This document shows positions 24,344 to 34,681 of a DNA stretch of 64,000 nt, piece by piece. The notes beneath the pieces were generated by a model that worked only from the letters and a program-made list of their open reading frames with translations, had not been told where the DNA came from and searched no databases. Made by a program: the position numbers and the translations under genes. This DNA is from Rhipicephalus microplus (Eukaryota > Arthropoda > Arachnida > Ixodida > Ixodidae): the NCBI RefSeq assembly GCF_043290135.1, contig NC_134700.1, positions 238,872,088-238,936,087 on the forward strand. The letters are read 5' to 3'. The first letter of the stretch is position 1; the number at the start of each line of letters is the position of its first letter.

Positions 24344-25377
24344 AATGGCAGCATATCCACGGGGTGAATGATGGAGAGTGGGGCGAAGCATCCGTCTGTC
24401 CATTCGTTCTTGCTTCCGTCCGTCCATGCGCCCGTCTGTGTGACCGTCCATGCGTCCATCCGCCCGTCCGTGCGTACGTCTGTTCTTGCGTCCACACGTC
24501 CATCCGTGCGTCCACACGTCCATCCGTGCGTCCATCCCTGCGTTCGTCCATACATCCGCCCCTGCGTCCGTCCATGCGTCCATACGTCTGTGCAGCAATC
24601 CATGCGTCCGTCCCTGCAGCCATCCGTGCGTCCGTTCGTCCATCTAGTCAACACACCAAGTACCACCATCTCGCATCTTTTCGTCATATATTCCGCATAT
24701 AGAAGCACCGCCATCAAGCGGACATTCCAAGGACTAAACGAGAGGTGGCACACGCACACTTTCTTACGGCTTGTGCTTCGTGTCTACTTCCCACGTTTAA
24801 CACCTCGACTTCATGGTATATAATAGTTCACTGTATTGATGGCACTGCGGCCCAACGCTCGTTATACCTTTCTAAAACCAAGGAGGTTACGCCCAGCAAG
24901 TATAACGTAGCAACCCTTTCTTGTCACATAGAGCTCAGGGTACATGCCAATGGCTGCTGCTAATGGGGAGTGAGAGACAGGAGACTTCGGCCGTGGCACA
25001 CGCACACTTTCTTACGGCTTGCGCTTCGTGTCTACTTCCCACCTTTAACCACCTCGAGTTCATGGTATATAATAGTTCACTGTATTTATGGCACTGCGGC
25101 CCAACGCTCGTTAAACCTTTATAAAACCAAGGAGGTTACGCCCAGCGAGTATAACGTAGCAACCCTTTCTTGTCAGATAGCGCTCAATGTACATGCCAAT
25201 GGCTGCTGCCCATGGGGAATGAGAGACAGGAGAATTCGGATTTTGTTGTTGTTGAACAACGCACAGGAGAAAGCTCCCAGCGGCACGACCTTGCAGGTCA
25301 AAGCGTAAGACATGTTACGCACTACTACGAGAGACGAACGGGTGCCGCTTTGAGAAGCTTTGCCCCTAAAAATGGGC
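24344..25377 (+). repeat. Dispersed repeat with CGTC-rich minisatellite, copy 2, with internal duplication
   Basis: Same order as copy 1: 'aatggcagcatatccacgg', an array of 'cgtccatgcgtc' units (about 24393-24650), then the conserved tail. In this copy a 248-bp segment of the tail is tandemly duplicated. The first unit is 24745-24992 and the second starts at 24993; both begin GTGGCACACGCACACTTTCT and end near 'gagacaggaga'. Copy 1 has only one. The 3' end 'agctttgcccctaaaaatgg' matches the other copy's end. Confidence 0.88.
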
Positions 25378-26381
25378 ACATGTCATGCAGCACCTATTCA
25401 TGCAAAGGGGTGTATCAAGTTGCTGAGATATCCAGTCATATGTAAATTCTCCAAACTCACGTAGGTGTACATTTTCGAGGGCAAAAGCTTCATAGGTGGT
25501 GCCTCGATGTGCGGAACCTAATTATAGATGGTAGGGGAAACAAATGAGCGTGTTGGTTTTGCAAGGTTTCTGGTAAAAGACAGGAAAATCACGATGAACA
25601 AGAAGAGAAATTTATTCACACTCACAAGGTACCTAATATTGTTAGAGCTCACAAAAACGGCTCAGGTGTGATGTAATCTCTTGTACCATTCTTTTTCTTG
25701 CGAAACAGATCGACACACAATTCTTGCTCGACTCGAGAATGGGAGAGTTGGAAAATCGAATATTCAAGTATTAAAATAAAATGAAACTTGATTCATGGTT
25801 TCATACAGCTTTAGTTTTTACAATAAAATAGGAAAGGGAGCAAAAACAAAATTGTTACTCCAAATGTCTTTCGCCTGAAGTTGCCCAATATAGTTTGAAA
25901 AGGTCGGCTTACCTCAAGGTAACTGGACAGGAGTACCTTTTATCAAGAACTAATCCTTTGGGTTTTCATCGTAAGGAAAGTTTCAATGCATCAGAAGGAA
26001 ATTCAAGTCGTACTTTGCGCAATTTTTCTCACTGCCATACAATCACTTCTTTTTATGGACACAAACTAGACATCACTCTTGGCTATATTTTTCTTTTGCT
26101 CCTAAATGTCTCAATATATGTTACTGAGAAACAAAAAAAGCAAAGAAAGCCAAAAAATATCATGTTCCCATTTGCGCAATAACTTTCTTGTTTTTCCTGA
26201 ACGAGTCACGCAATTTATTGTGAGATTTATTTCACTCGTTTGCTTAGATCAAGACAATATTCTCGGGTTCAGTGTGCCATGCTTTTGCTGAAAGGGTGAA
26301 TTTTGTCAACTTTGACGAATCAATACGTCGGGGAAAAGGGTGAAGGCGAGAAAGGGCGTAATGATAATAAAGTTCGGTTTC
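25378..26381. other. No supported gene; AT-rich
   Basis: Frames such as the one at about 25895-26182 have no recognisable domain and AT-driven codon content. Nothing assignable until the LINE remnant begins. Confidence 0.45.
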
Positions 26382-27640
26382 TATGGGATCACTAGAGTTT
26401 CTTGTCAGGCTATGGCTCTGCGAGTTTGTCTGGGCCTACAACGATGTTCATCAACAGTTGAGACAATAGTGATCGCAAATGAATGCCCACTCAAGACGCA
26501 TATCCTGATGGAAGTGCTCAGAAAACACATGAGGCATCTTACTCCCGTTCCTGCCCACTATCTAGCTTCACTGCCAGAAGACCGACCTCGTGCCTCATTT
26601 TGCCAGACAGTCTTCTCCTATCGCACACACATACCAACGGGATATACAACTCTGTCCAGAATTAGAACTCCCCCATGGTGTAAGACTCATCCACATGCTG
26701 AACTCACGGTTCCAGGCATACGGTCAAAAGCCCTGCTCTTGTCTCCAGTTCTAAAGCAGCTTTCTCTTCTCCTGTTGTACGAAAATTACAGTGAGCATAC
26801 CCATCTATATGCTGACGCTTCAACTAAAGTGCATGGGTTTGCAGGGTCGGTGATCTTTCCTGCAACAGCGACAACGACGAAGATTCGGTGATCCCACCAG
26901 ACGTCATCGACAGCTGCGGAACTTACTGCTCTACGTAGCGCAGTTAAAGTCATTAAACACCAAGAAACCAAAAAATGGAGCGTGTTCACGGACTCCAAGG
27001 GAGGACGACAGTGTTTGGTGTTCGCCTTATGCCGCAGACCTCATGAACAACTAGTGCTGGAAGTTAGAGAGCAGCTTCACCACCTCTTCGACCAAGGACA
27101 CGTACTCACGTTTCAGTGGCTTCCAAGTCACTGTGGCATATTGGGCGACGAACATGCCGATGTAGCTGTTCGATCAGCACACGAAGATGGTGAATAAGAA
27201 TCTATACCATTTTCAAAGACTGATGCTGCAATGAAAATATGAAAAATCGCTAATAAAAGAGTAAAATCTCTGTGGAACGCTGAGCGCTTACGGCACACGC
27301 GACTGCATAGGCTGGACACGTCTCGTCGACTTCGGCCTCCGTCCGGACTCTCTAGTCTTGAGACAACGGTGCTTTGCCGACTGTGGCTTGGTGTCGCTTT
27401 CACCAAAATTTTCGGCTTCCGAATCGGCATGAAAGACAGTGCTACTTGCGGTGATTGCGGCAGCGATGAAGCGATAGAGAACGTTGTTTGTCACTGCCCT
27501 TGTTATAGCGTGCAAAGATGGCAGCTAGCTGCTGCGTTAGCTTGCCTTAACGAAAAACCTTTGTCCGGGCAATAAGTGCTTGAAAGGCGACATGATGTGT
27601 CTTCGCACAGAAAATCAGTGAAGGCCTATTGAACTTTTTG
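26382..27640 (+). pseudogene. LINE ORF2 C-terminal remnant (RT tail, RNase H, zinc finger)
   Basis: One plus-strand frame carries the end of a tick-type non-LTR ORF2. In order it has the region after the reverse transcriptase (about 26400-26760), an RNase H domain and a Cys/His C-terminal motif. RNase H landmarks are LYADAS near 26808, AAEL near 26909, FTDSKG near 26985 and WLPSHCGILGDEHAD near 27118. The C-terminal zinc finger region has CRLWLGVAF then CGDCGSDEAIENVVCHC. The frame is preserved over about 1.2 kb but interrupted by nonsense codons at 26889-26891, 27195-27197 and near 27240, plus an early stop at 27573-27575. Endonuclease and polymerase core are absent, so it is a 5'-truncated dead copy. 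RNase H places it in an I-superfamily-like group; the clade is uncertain. Confidence 0.88.
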
Positions 27641-28784
27641 CATGGCAGTGGCCTATCGTATAGGCTATAGCACCCCAGCTCATTTTTTTTTCAAGTTGTC
27701 GCGTGTCTATTTCGCTCTTCGCTTTCTTTCCCGTATTTCTTCCCCATTCTCCCTGCCCTTAGTGCACGGTAGCAAACGGATGCTCCAATTTATGGTTAAC
27801 CTCCCTGCCTTTCCCTCATTTTATTCTCTCTTTCTCTCTTTCCATTTCAAGTTCACGCGCAGTGTGCAGTTGAGGCGTGGAAAAATAAATAATCACAAAC
27901 TCTGTGCATATTCATGAATGTTGTTCGCTCATCTTACGAAATCGTTGTTACCCTGCTTATAACGCAACCTGGTTTCAAGCACTGCCTCTCCATGTAATCT
28001 AAGATAAACTCTGTCTATTCTACGAGTTTTCATGCTGGCCGCGTCAAGGGTGCCTAAATGGTTTCTAACAGCGAAGCCGTTTCCAGACAAAACTTCCTCG
28101 TCCATTGCGTATCGCTGGTCATGGGGTCTTGTGGTGGGGTTAGTTTGGTACTGGGACGGAGAGGAAGTAGTGCACCGCGCCAGATGCGTGAGGACGAGGC
28201 TCAGTGAAAAAGGTGAATCAATCAGAGGCGCGCAAATCTGGGTGAAGGTGAGCTTGATGAAGGGAGGAATCTGCTTCCCTTTTCCGACAGTGTTCAATAG
28301 GTTGAGCTGGCTGGAACTTTTTGAAAACATTGTGCACGTGGTTCATTTTCGAATAAACCGCACCTGAATTCATGCTAAGCACTTTCAACCAAGTGGGCTG
28401 CATGCAATTAAATGTTACCCTCCTTATTTTCACGACTTATAACCCGCAATTTGTTCACTGAGCCGGTAGAATGATTGGTTTGAGGGAAAAAGAATATTTG
28501 GTGGGAGGGGGGGGGGGGGTCGATCTCTACCTCCCACGGTACGCCCGCCTTCCAGTTATGTAGCTGTACGCCACCAGATGCTTTTAAAATTCGAACCGCC
28601 GACGTCTCGCAGTTTTTTCTCCTACAAGATGACAATATGTAATAAAACCAATCTAAGGTGTCACTAGATCGTATAAAACGATCTGGCAGCAATCACCCTT
28701 CAGGCGGACATATCCTTTTGAACATATCCTGGGGTCAAAACCAAAAGGAGGGAAGGCACTCGATACACGACCCGCCAAGGTAGT
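27641..28784. other. No supported gene
   Basis: A pyrimidine-rich stretch (about 27680-27850) and a G run at about 28506-28519. The frames at 28032-28367 (plus) and 27929-28330 (minus) mirror each other and have no known domain. Confidence 0.4.
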
Positions 28785-28990
28785 TTAGAACGTAGGGTGT
28801 CAGCTGCTAAGCACGAGGACAGCAGTCCGATTCTCTCACATAACGGCCAGTCTTTTTTTGGGGGGGGGGGGTGAGGGGGGAGCAATATGCAAACTGACAC
28901 CAGTGTGTCCCCATTTAGGCGCACGTTGAAGAACCGCATGTGGGTGAAAATAATCCTGAGTCAACCACCACAACACGAACCGCAAATATA
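28785..28990 (+). repeat. Diverged tRNA-derived SINE, 3' end cut by a hairpin
   Basis: 'gtgtcagctgctaagcacg' and 'cagtccgattctc' resemble a tRNA-like head. 'tttaggcgcacgttgaagaacc' and 'ataatcctgagtcaacc' resemble the body of a tick SINE related to, but distinct from, the Ruka copies here. A G-rich tract (28858-28880) interrupts it and the 3' part ends at the hairpin at 28993. Confidence 0.5.
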
Positions 28991-28992
28991 TC

Positions 28993-29077
28993 GTTGCGCA
29001 CGGCTTGTAATCCTTCAATAATTGCCGGGGCCCATGAAACCCCGGCAATTATTGAAGGATTACAAGCCGTGCGCAAC
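28993..29077. repeat. Perfect hairpin: 38-bp arms, 9-nt loop
   Basis: 28993-29030 and 29040-29077 are exact reverse complements with the loop CCCATGAAA between. The arms begin GTTGCGCACGGC and end GCCGGGG at the loop. The match stops at the flanking bases. No mismatches suggests a recent snap-back duplication, or an assembly or cloning foldback. The length resembles a pre-miRNA stem, but animal pre-miRNAs normally carry mismatches. Confidence 0.95.
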
Positions 29078-30361
29078 AGAAAGTATATATAAGGCGAAAA
29101 GAGAGAAATCAAGAAGAATAATGTGCGGTAGATTATTATCGCTATACACACAAATATGTCTGTGTACGTATTGGCTTTAGTAATACTGCAGCGTTGTAGC
29201 AAACACCTCACTTGCCATAATATACTTAACGTTTCTGAATTTTGTCTTCTTGCTTTCTATCGTTCACGCACTGTTACATTGAATGAAGATAAAATAGAAT
29301 TCGTAAAGAATACAGCTTTCTTTCAATCGCTTCTGCATTGTTTTCCTCGATTCATTTCGAGTGGTTGTCTCTACTGTCTAGTAGCACAACAACGAACGCC
29401 CTCAAGCTTGCATACCTGTACGCTACATATTTTCATCGGATTGTGTTCAAGGAAGCCCCGCTTAACCTTATTTATTGTATTGTTTGTCTAGTCTCAGTTT
29501 CGCTGCACTTTTATGAGTACCGCGCGCTTGAGTTCTCGCTCTCTGTTTACTCATTTCTTGCTCAAGCTTCTGCCCGCTCATCTTAGGTATACTTCAAGTT
29601 TACGCACTTGCAAATGGCGGCTCTGGTTCGTGTAGAACTGAGCGTGGTCGTTCGCAGGTTGATTTACGTGCTTCCGTTTACGGCTTTCGCTACTCCGCCC
29701 CAATAAAAACACTACATTGAAGGCGCAGTGCTTCTTTGGAACCGCTTTAATTGTTTACTCGTAGAAAAGGATGAGCGAACGCAGTATTTTTCTTACGTTG
29801 CGATCCCGTCGGTGTTCACAGTTGGGTTGTTTAGATTAACTTAGTCGCCGCGTAAACTTCTGATTCACTGTCAGTGAATGCGAGAGTTACTGAGTGCTGG
29901 AAAGCTAACGTTGGGTATAGAGACTGCCGTAAATAAATGCGGCTGCGCAAGGCGCAGTTGCGGCAACAAACACCTTGAGGTGAGGCTTGATGCGACCCTC
30001 GGGATGCGTTTGTGGGAGCCGTGGTGTCCGGGCCTCGGAAACTCCATCAAGCATCGCACGCTCTGGCAAGCCGTTTGCATCATAACGTAAACTGCAGTCA
30101 GGGGTTTGCTAGCTTTCATTGCACCAACGTAAATTTTCTGACTTGTTAGTATTGTGACGATGTAGCGTGCCTCGCTGAGTTTCTTTGTTCGTGGTATAAA
30201 CCTCACCATCACCGTTCCTTGGGCATACACATTGTAAATAAAAGAACGTGGTGGAACGACATCACAATCGGAAAGTGCGTCTGCTGTTTTTCTCATCTTG
30301 CTAGAATAAAAGCCCTTCTCCAATTGCTGCTGGCGAAAGAACGATCTGTGAGTACTTCAAA
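29078..30361. other. No supported gene; possible fragment of an LTR or 3' end near 30149-30269
   Basis: 'attgtgacgatg' at about 30149 and 'gacatcacaat' at about 30259 form a short imperfect inverted pair, with an AATAAA between them at about 30236; a small LTR fragment is one reading. Another AATAAA lies near 29703. No domains were recognised in frames of up to 150 codons. Confidence 0.3.
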
Positions 30362-31262
30362 GCGGCAACCGTTCCGACTCGAATACGAATCGAATAGTGA
30401 TGACACCGAATAAAATACGAGTACTAATCGAATAATTTCGAATAGTTTTGGAATAGCGAGAAGACCATTTTCAAAACAGTCTTAGAGCAGAACAAAAATT
30501 TATTTGAAAGAAATATTGACGAACTTTCACCAAATGCAATTACAGTTAGATTTATTCGGCCTTAAATACCCCAATTGCGAAAACTAAGGTAAGTTCGTAT
30601 ACAGCAGGAACTAGGGCGTTCGTAATATTTTCTCACTGTAGGTTTAAATACAGCATTAACTAACGTTATCGGTGTCACACTTTGTCACTTCACTTTAAAT
30701 AAAATTTGAACACAAAACTGAACACATTCAATCAAACACAGCGGATACCACTAAAGATGTAATGAAGCAGATCATCCTGCGATGACAACATGGCCTGTGC
30801 ACGGAAAGCATCTAACAATAAGCATTGAAATCTAGATTTCCATGAACAATTTACGCGAACGCAACACTCACAACTGTTCGTCATGAAGCTACAAGCAGTT
30901 ATTACAAAATGAAGACAGGGGCTGATGAATGCAACGCAGCTTCAGCGTAGTATAAAGAGAGCAGAAGTGGTTTTCAGAAGAAACACGTTCAACTGGAAAT
31001 CAATATTGTGTACATTGTCTCGTAAAAGCTTGAACTGCGTGTAGATCACTTTAGAGAATTAAAAGAAAGAAGAATGACCTGTAGCTGTTTTGAAGTTCCT
31101 TTGTTTTGGGATTATCCTATAGGTTCAGTGTTAGTTCTTCCAAGACTTTTTCAAAGATACTTGGTATTACGAATATTTTTGCGTATGTACCATTTTATTT
31201 GTGTACCGAATTGAATACAGCACAGTTTCACTTGTTATTCAAAATTTTCGAATATTGAAAAA
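30362..31262. repeat. Possible non-autonomous AT-rich element with 'cgaat' ends
   Basis: The left border is dense in 'tcgaatacgaatcgaatag' and 'aatttcgaatag'. The right border has 'attttcgaatattg', giving loose inverted similarity. The stretch contains no coding sequence and directly abuts the LINE remnant at 31263. No clean terminal repeat or target duplication could be drawn. Confidence 0.3.
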
Positions 31263-31832
31263 AGATGTCATGTACTTTTTAGTGGCTTCCAGGCAACTGT
31301 GGCGTTGACAGCAATGGGCAGGCAGATAATTCGGCTAGGAATGCTCATGAAAGTGGCGTACAGGAATCTATCCTATTATCAAGAACCGATGCAGCATCCA
31401 ACATTACCTTGTTCGCACGTGATATAACACACTCAATACGGAACTCGACCAGTTTTCCGCATAGCCGACTACGTCGCTTCACATCCATCACTTCGATGTC
31501 CCTCCGGACTATCCCAATTTGATATAACCATTCTCTGCCACTTGTGGCTTGGAGTGCCATTCACGAATAAGTTCGCTTACCGGATCGGAATGAGTGACAG
31601 TGCTACGCGTGATCACTGTGGCAGTGAGAAAACCATTGCCCACGTCCTTTGTGACTGTCCACAAAAGAGCTTCCAAAGACAACAGATTTCGGCAACGTTA
31701 GCATTGCGCGATGTCCGGCCGCTTTCAGAGCAGTCAATTTCGGAGAGCCGGAACATTCGACCTCCCAGCCAGAAAGCGACGATGGCGCTGCTTAAATTTC
31801 TGTGGTCAACCATACTCGAAAAACGACTGTGA
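31263..31832 (+). pseudogene. Second LINE ORF2 C-terminal remnant
   Basis: This is homologous to the remnant at 26382-27640 but shorter. It begins inside the RNase H domain (WLPGNCG near 31287, compare WLPSHCG), passes through frame breaks, and ends in an open stretch of 96 codons (31542-31832). That stretch contains WLGVPFTNKFAYRIGMSDSA, then H-C-G-S-E and a C-D-C motif, and finishes LLKFLWSTILEKRL with TGA, the natural C-terminus of this family. One Cys of the zinc motif is changed relative to the other copy (DHCGSEKT here; CGDCGSDEA there). It is 5'-truncated and non-functional. Confidence 0.85.
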
Positions 31833-32408
31833 CACTGTCGTGTTTGAGTGTGCACGCAATGATTTCCAAAAAAAATGATTGAGAAATTTAACTGAAAAGA
31901 AGTTAGAGTAAACCTCAATATGAATTCGACGAAGATAATGATAATGGCAAATATTAGCCTGAAGAAACAGAGTTTGATATTGAGAACCACGAATTGAAGT
32001 GTATACAGCAGTATCTATTTTTATTTCAAAATACCACTAAAGGCCCTCGACGAGGGTATTACATAAAATGACATATAACTATAAATTTGAAAAATAATGG
32101 AGTGAAAGTAATGGTAAAAAGTACAATCCTGACAATCGGCTGGCACACATTCGGTAAAAAAACGACAACAACAACGGCAAAGAAATAAATGCGAACTACA
32201 ACAGACTTTCAAATAAGGAACTAGATAAAAGTGGTAAAAAAGTAGAAGTGCAAGCATAGAAAGCAGTTACAGAATGACTTCTCAAATAGGGTACATGAAA
32301 TACACGAAATCGACAAGGAAATACACGGACCATTACCCACACGAGAACCTAATCCCAAAAGTGAAATTCACTGTTGAGGGCGAATAGGCTGAAGCGAATT
32401 CAGTAGAT
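31833..32408. other. No gene; AT-rich flank of the LTR element
   Basis: Minus-strand frames here are low-complexity and AT-driven. The bases TAGAT immediately before 32409 are the likely left copy of the LTR element's target-site duplication. Confidence 0.5.
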
Positions 32409-33551
32409 TGTCACAGGTCCCGTTAATTAGGGAGGCGATCGCCGGGCTAATTCCAAGGGCCGAAGTATCGGCCCCCCGAACCGCACCACGAAAGCGTGGA
32501 CAATTTAGAAGTGGTCCTATTTCGCGCGCCAGTGGACGCCGGCTGTGGCCCAAAGAACAAGTCGGAGTGGAGAGTTGATAAACAAAACAAAATTATATTC
32601 TCAATAATGGCAGATCAAAACAATACACAAGTATGAATACTCCACAATAGTTGAGTACAATATGTCACCAATCAAACAACGTACTACACAGTACAACCAG
32701 CCACACTCGAAACAACGGACACAGACAACAATACGCACTACAATGCAGTCGCATGCATTGAACAACCAAGATACCTAAAGACTAAAGAGATAGAAAACCT
32801 ATTCAGTCCAAAGTTCTTGGGAGCAAAAGTCTGGATGATACTCTTCCGAGAATCACTCACTCAAAGTCCAGCGTTGTTGTCGTTCCGCTGCCCCCGAAGT
32901 TTCTCTTCCAGGAAACCTCGACTGCCCCCGAAGTTTCTCTTCTAGGAAACCTCGCGTCTTCACTTGGCCACTCTCCAAGCTTCAACCTTCTTCGCTGGAA
33001 ACACGTCGGCTTCACACACGCAGCTGTTGCCACGCGTCTTCGCTCGATAGCGGTAGACACACGCTGTTGCCTGTAGCTCGAGCCTTCACCCCTCAGGTGG
33101 AAATCCTCTTCTTCTCCTGCTTTGTCACTACGGACAAAACCTTCACCGACTACTCGGCGAGATACCCTACGCGCTCTGGCGCTAACTTCCGTCTTCTCCT
33201 GATCTCCCATCTCGGCTGCTCGATTAAATACCTTCCGCGCGAGATTCCAGAATGTTCTCATCATTTCGTCGGCGCGATACGCTGCGAAGTCTTGGGAGAG
33301 TGCGAGACGGTTTGAAGGCGCTCCGCGACGGATGACGCAACCCGGCATCACCCCGCCCCTTTCCATCTAGAACATTCGAGGGCTTGCTCAGGCGCCGATG
33401 AGAGGAGGTTCGTCGGCGAACCCACGCTTCCGAGGGGAAAAGGCGCGCGCCTGGGGAGTCTTTGGATGCTTGTTTTTTTTATCGTTGACCTCGAGGCGCT
33501 TCGTCGCGAGAATTCGGCGGTGCGCCCTTTTTGAGCACTCGTTTTGTGACA
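32409..33551 (-). repeat. 3' LTR (left copy), about 1.14 kb
   Basis: It starts TGTCACAGG and ends TTTTGTGACA, a perfect 7-bp terminal inverted repeat. On the minus strand a TATTTAAT box lies at about 33223-33230. It matches the right LTR closely except for an extra ~40-bp tandem unit there (the 'ccccgaagtttctcttcc' motif). A minus-strand frame of 169 codons (32857-33366) is broken differently in the other LTR and is probably not a gene. Confidence 0.93.
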
Positions 33552-33565
33552 CTGCCCCCCACTTT
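33552..33565 (-). other. Polypurine tract of the LTR element
   Basis: On the minus strand AAAGTGGGGGGCAG lies immediately before the TGTCACA start of the 3' LTR. That is where plus-strand priming occurs in LTR elements. Confidence 0.85.
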
Positions 33566-33911
33566 AAGAATATTATCACATAATATTCAAAACCACACAA
33601 ACGAGCGCGAACAGTCCCCACACTCAAAAAGGCTGTAACATAGTCCGTCGCTCATGGCGCGTCACAACGACAATAGAACACTAAATGCAATTGTACATTG
33701 TAATGCAATACACAACACATGAAATATAACCACAGGTACATGAGTACAACACTCCATCACATATTCCAAACAATACAAATGTACAAAGTTCTCTCATTAC
33801 AACAATTGCACAATCATATACATCACGTCACAGCACAAACACTTCGACACTTGTAACACAGGATAACACAATAACAACACAGCCAAACGCATTCCGATTT
33901 GACCTCAGTAC
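33566..33911 (-). other. Non-coding internal remnant of the LTR element
   Basis: CA/AT-rich stretch between the protease frame stop and the polypurine tract. This is where a Ty3/Gypsy element would have several kilobases of pol, so it marks the internal deletion. Confidence 0.6.
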
Positions 33912-34649
33912 CTATCCTAAGTACTTCGAGCTGCGCTTGCGCCCTTTCTTGCGGTGTTCACTCGATCTTTTCTTGTTTTTCCTCGTTCTGTTCCGGCGAG
34001 CCCTTACCACCGATGGTATCTGAGGCGGCGTCTCAGCCATCGTTGTCAATTCCGACATTGTTAGCGGATCATGACGCTCAACCGATCCTGTCCGGTTATT
34101 CACCCGCTTGTTCATGTCCCGACATTTGGCCTGGCTGGCCGACTCCGTCATTTTTACATTGTCGGTCAGTTGAGGTCGAGCCGACGTAAGTCCAGCTGCC
34201 CAGCACGTGAACTCGTTTAACACGATCATCTTTTCATTCACTGTCTCTTGCACTCGGGCTTCACCTGGGGCTCGAGTGAAATCCTTCACGGGGTTTTCCT
34301 CCGCTGTATCTCGTGGCCCCTGTGTCGGCGGGGGCTCCATCTTCGGGTCTTCCCCCAAACGTTCTGGTTCGTTCGGCCCTCGCGCCCAGTCGATGTTTCC
34401 GATGACGAGGTCGTACAGGGGGGTCATCATGCATAGAGCGTTAACCTTCCTGCTGAAGTACGGGGTTTTAACCTCGATATCTGCTTCGGGAAGCATCCGA
34501 ACCGTACTGTCAATTAGGCAAACTGGTTTTGTTTTGCCTGTTAACTCACTTTCTCGTACCAAATTTCTCCGCACGATAAAAGTGGAGCTGCCGGTATCTC
34601 TTAACACCGTAACCTTCTTGCCCGCAACTTTTCCAGGCAGCGTTGGCAT
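33912..34649 (-). pseudogene. Aspartic protease region with unusual basic tail
   Basis: Retroviral-type aspartic protease of the LTR element. In the 245-codon frame the catalytic motif LRDTGSS is at residues 16-22 (catalytic Asp 18), followed by FIVRRNLV and a LVIGNIDW segment near residue 80 typical of the pepsin-like fold end. From about residue 95 the sequence becomes acidic/Pro-rich linker, and the last ~35 residues are very basic (RARRNRTRKNKKRSSEHRKK). In full elements this protease runs on into reverse transcriptase. Here that is replaced by the linker and tail, consistent with a pol deletion. The protease frame differs from the gag frame: a 1-nt shift in an A run (plus 34714-34717) and an in-frame TAG (plus 34671-34673) separate them, so the pair is not translatable as one polyprotein. 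Confidence 0.8.
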
Positions 34650-34681
34650 TCCCTTCGTAACACCGGTTGGCTATTTTGTCA

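Noticed and set aside
28993..29077. Rho-independent-type terminator
   Set aside because: No T run follows, and the context is eukaryotic with no gene upstream.
32857..33366. 169-codon minus-strand frame inside the left LTR
   Set aside because: The corresponding frame in the right LTR differs because of a ~40-bp tandem unit; no known domain, so probably spurious.
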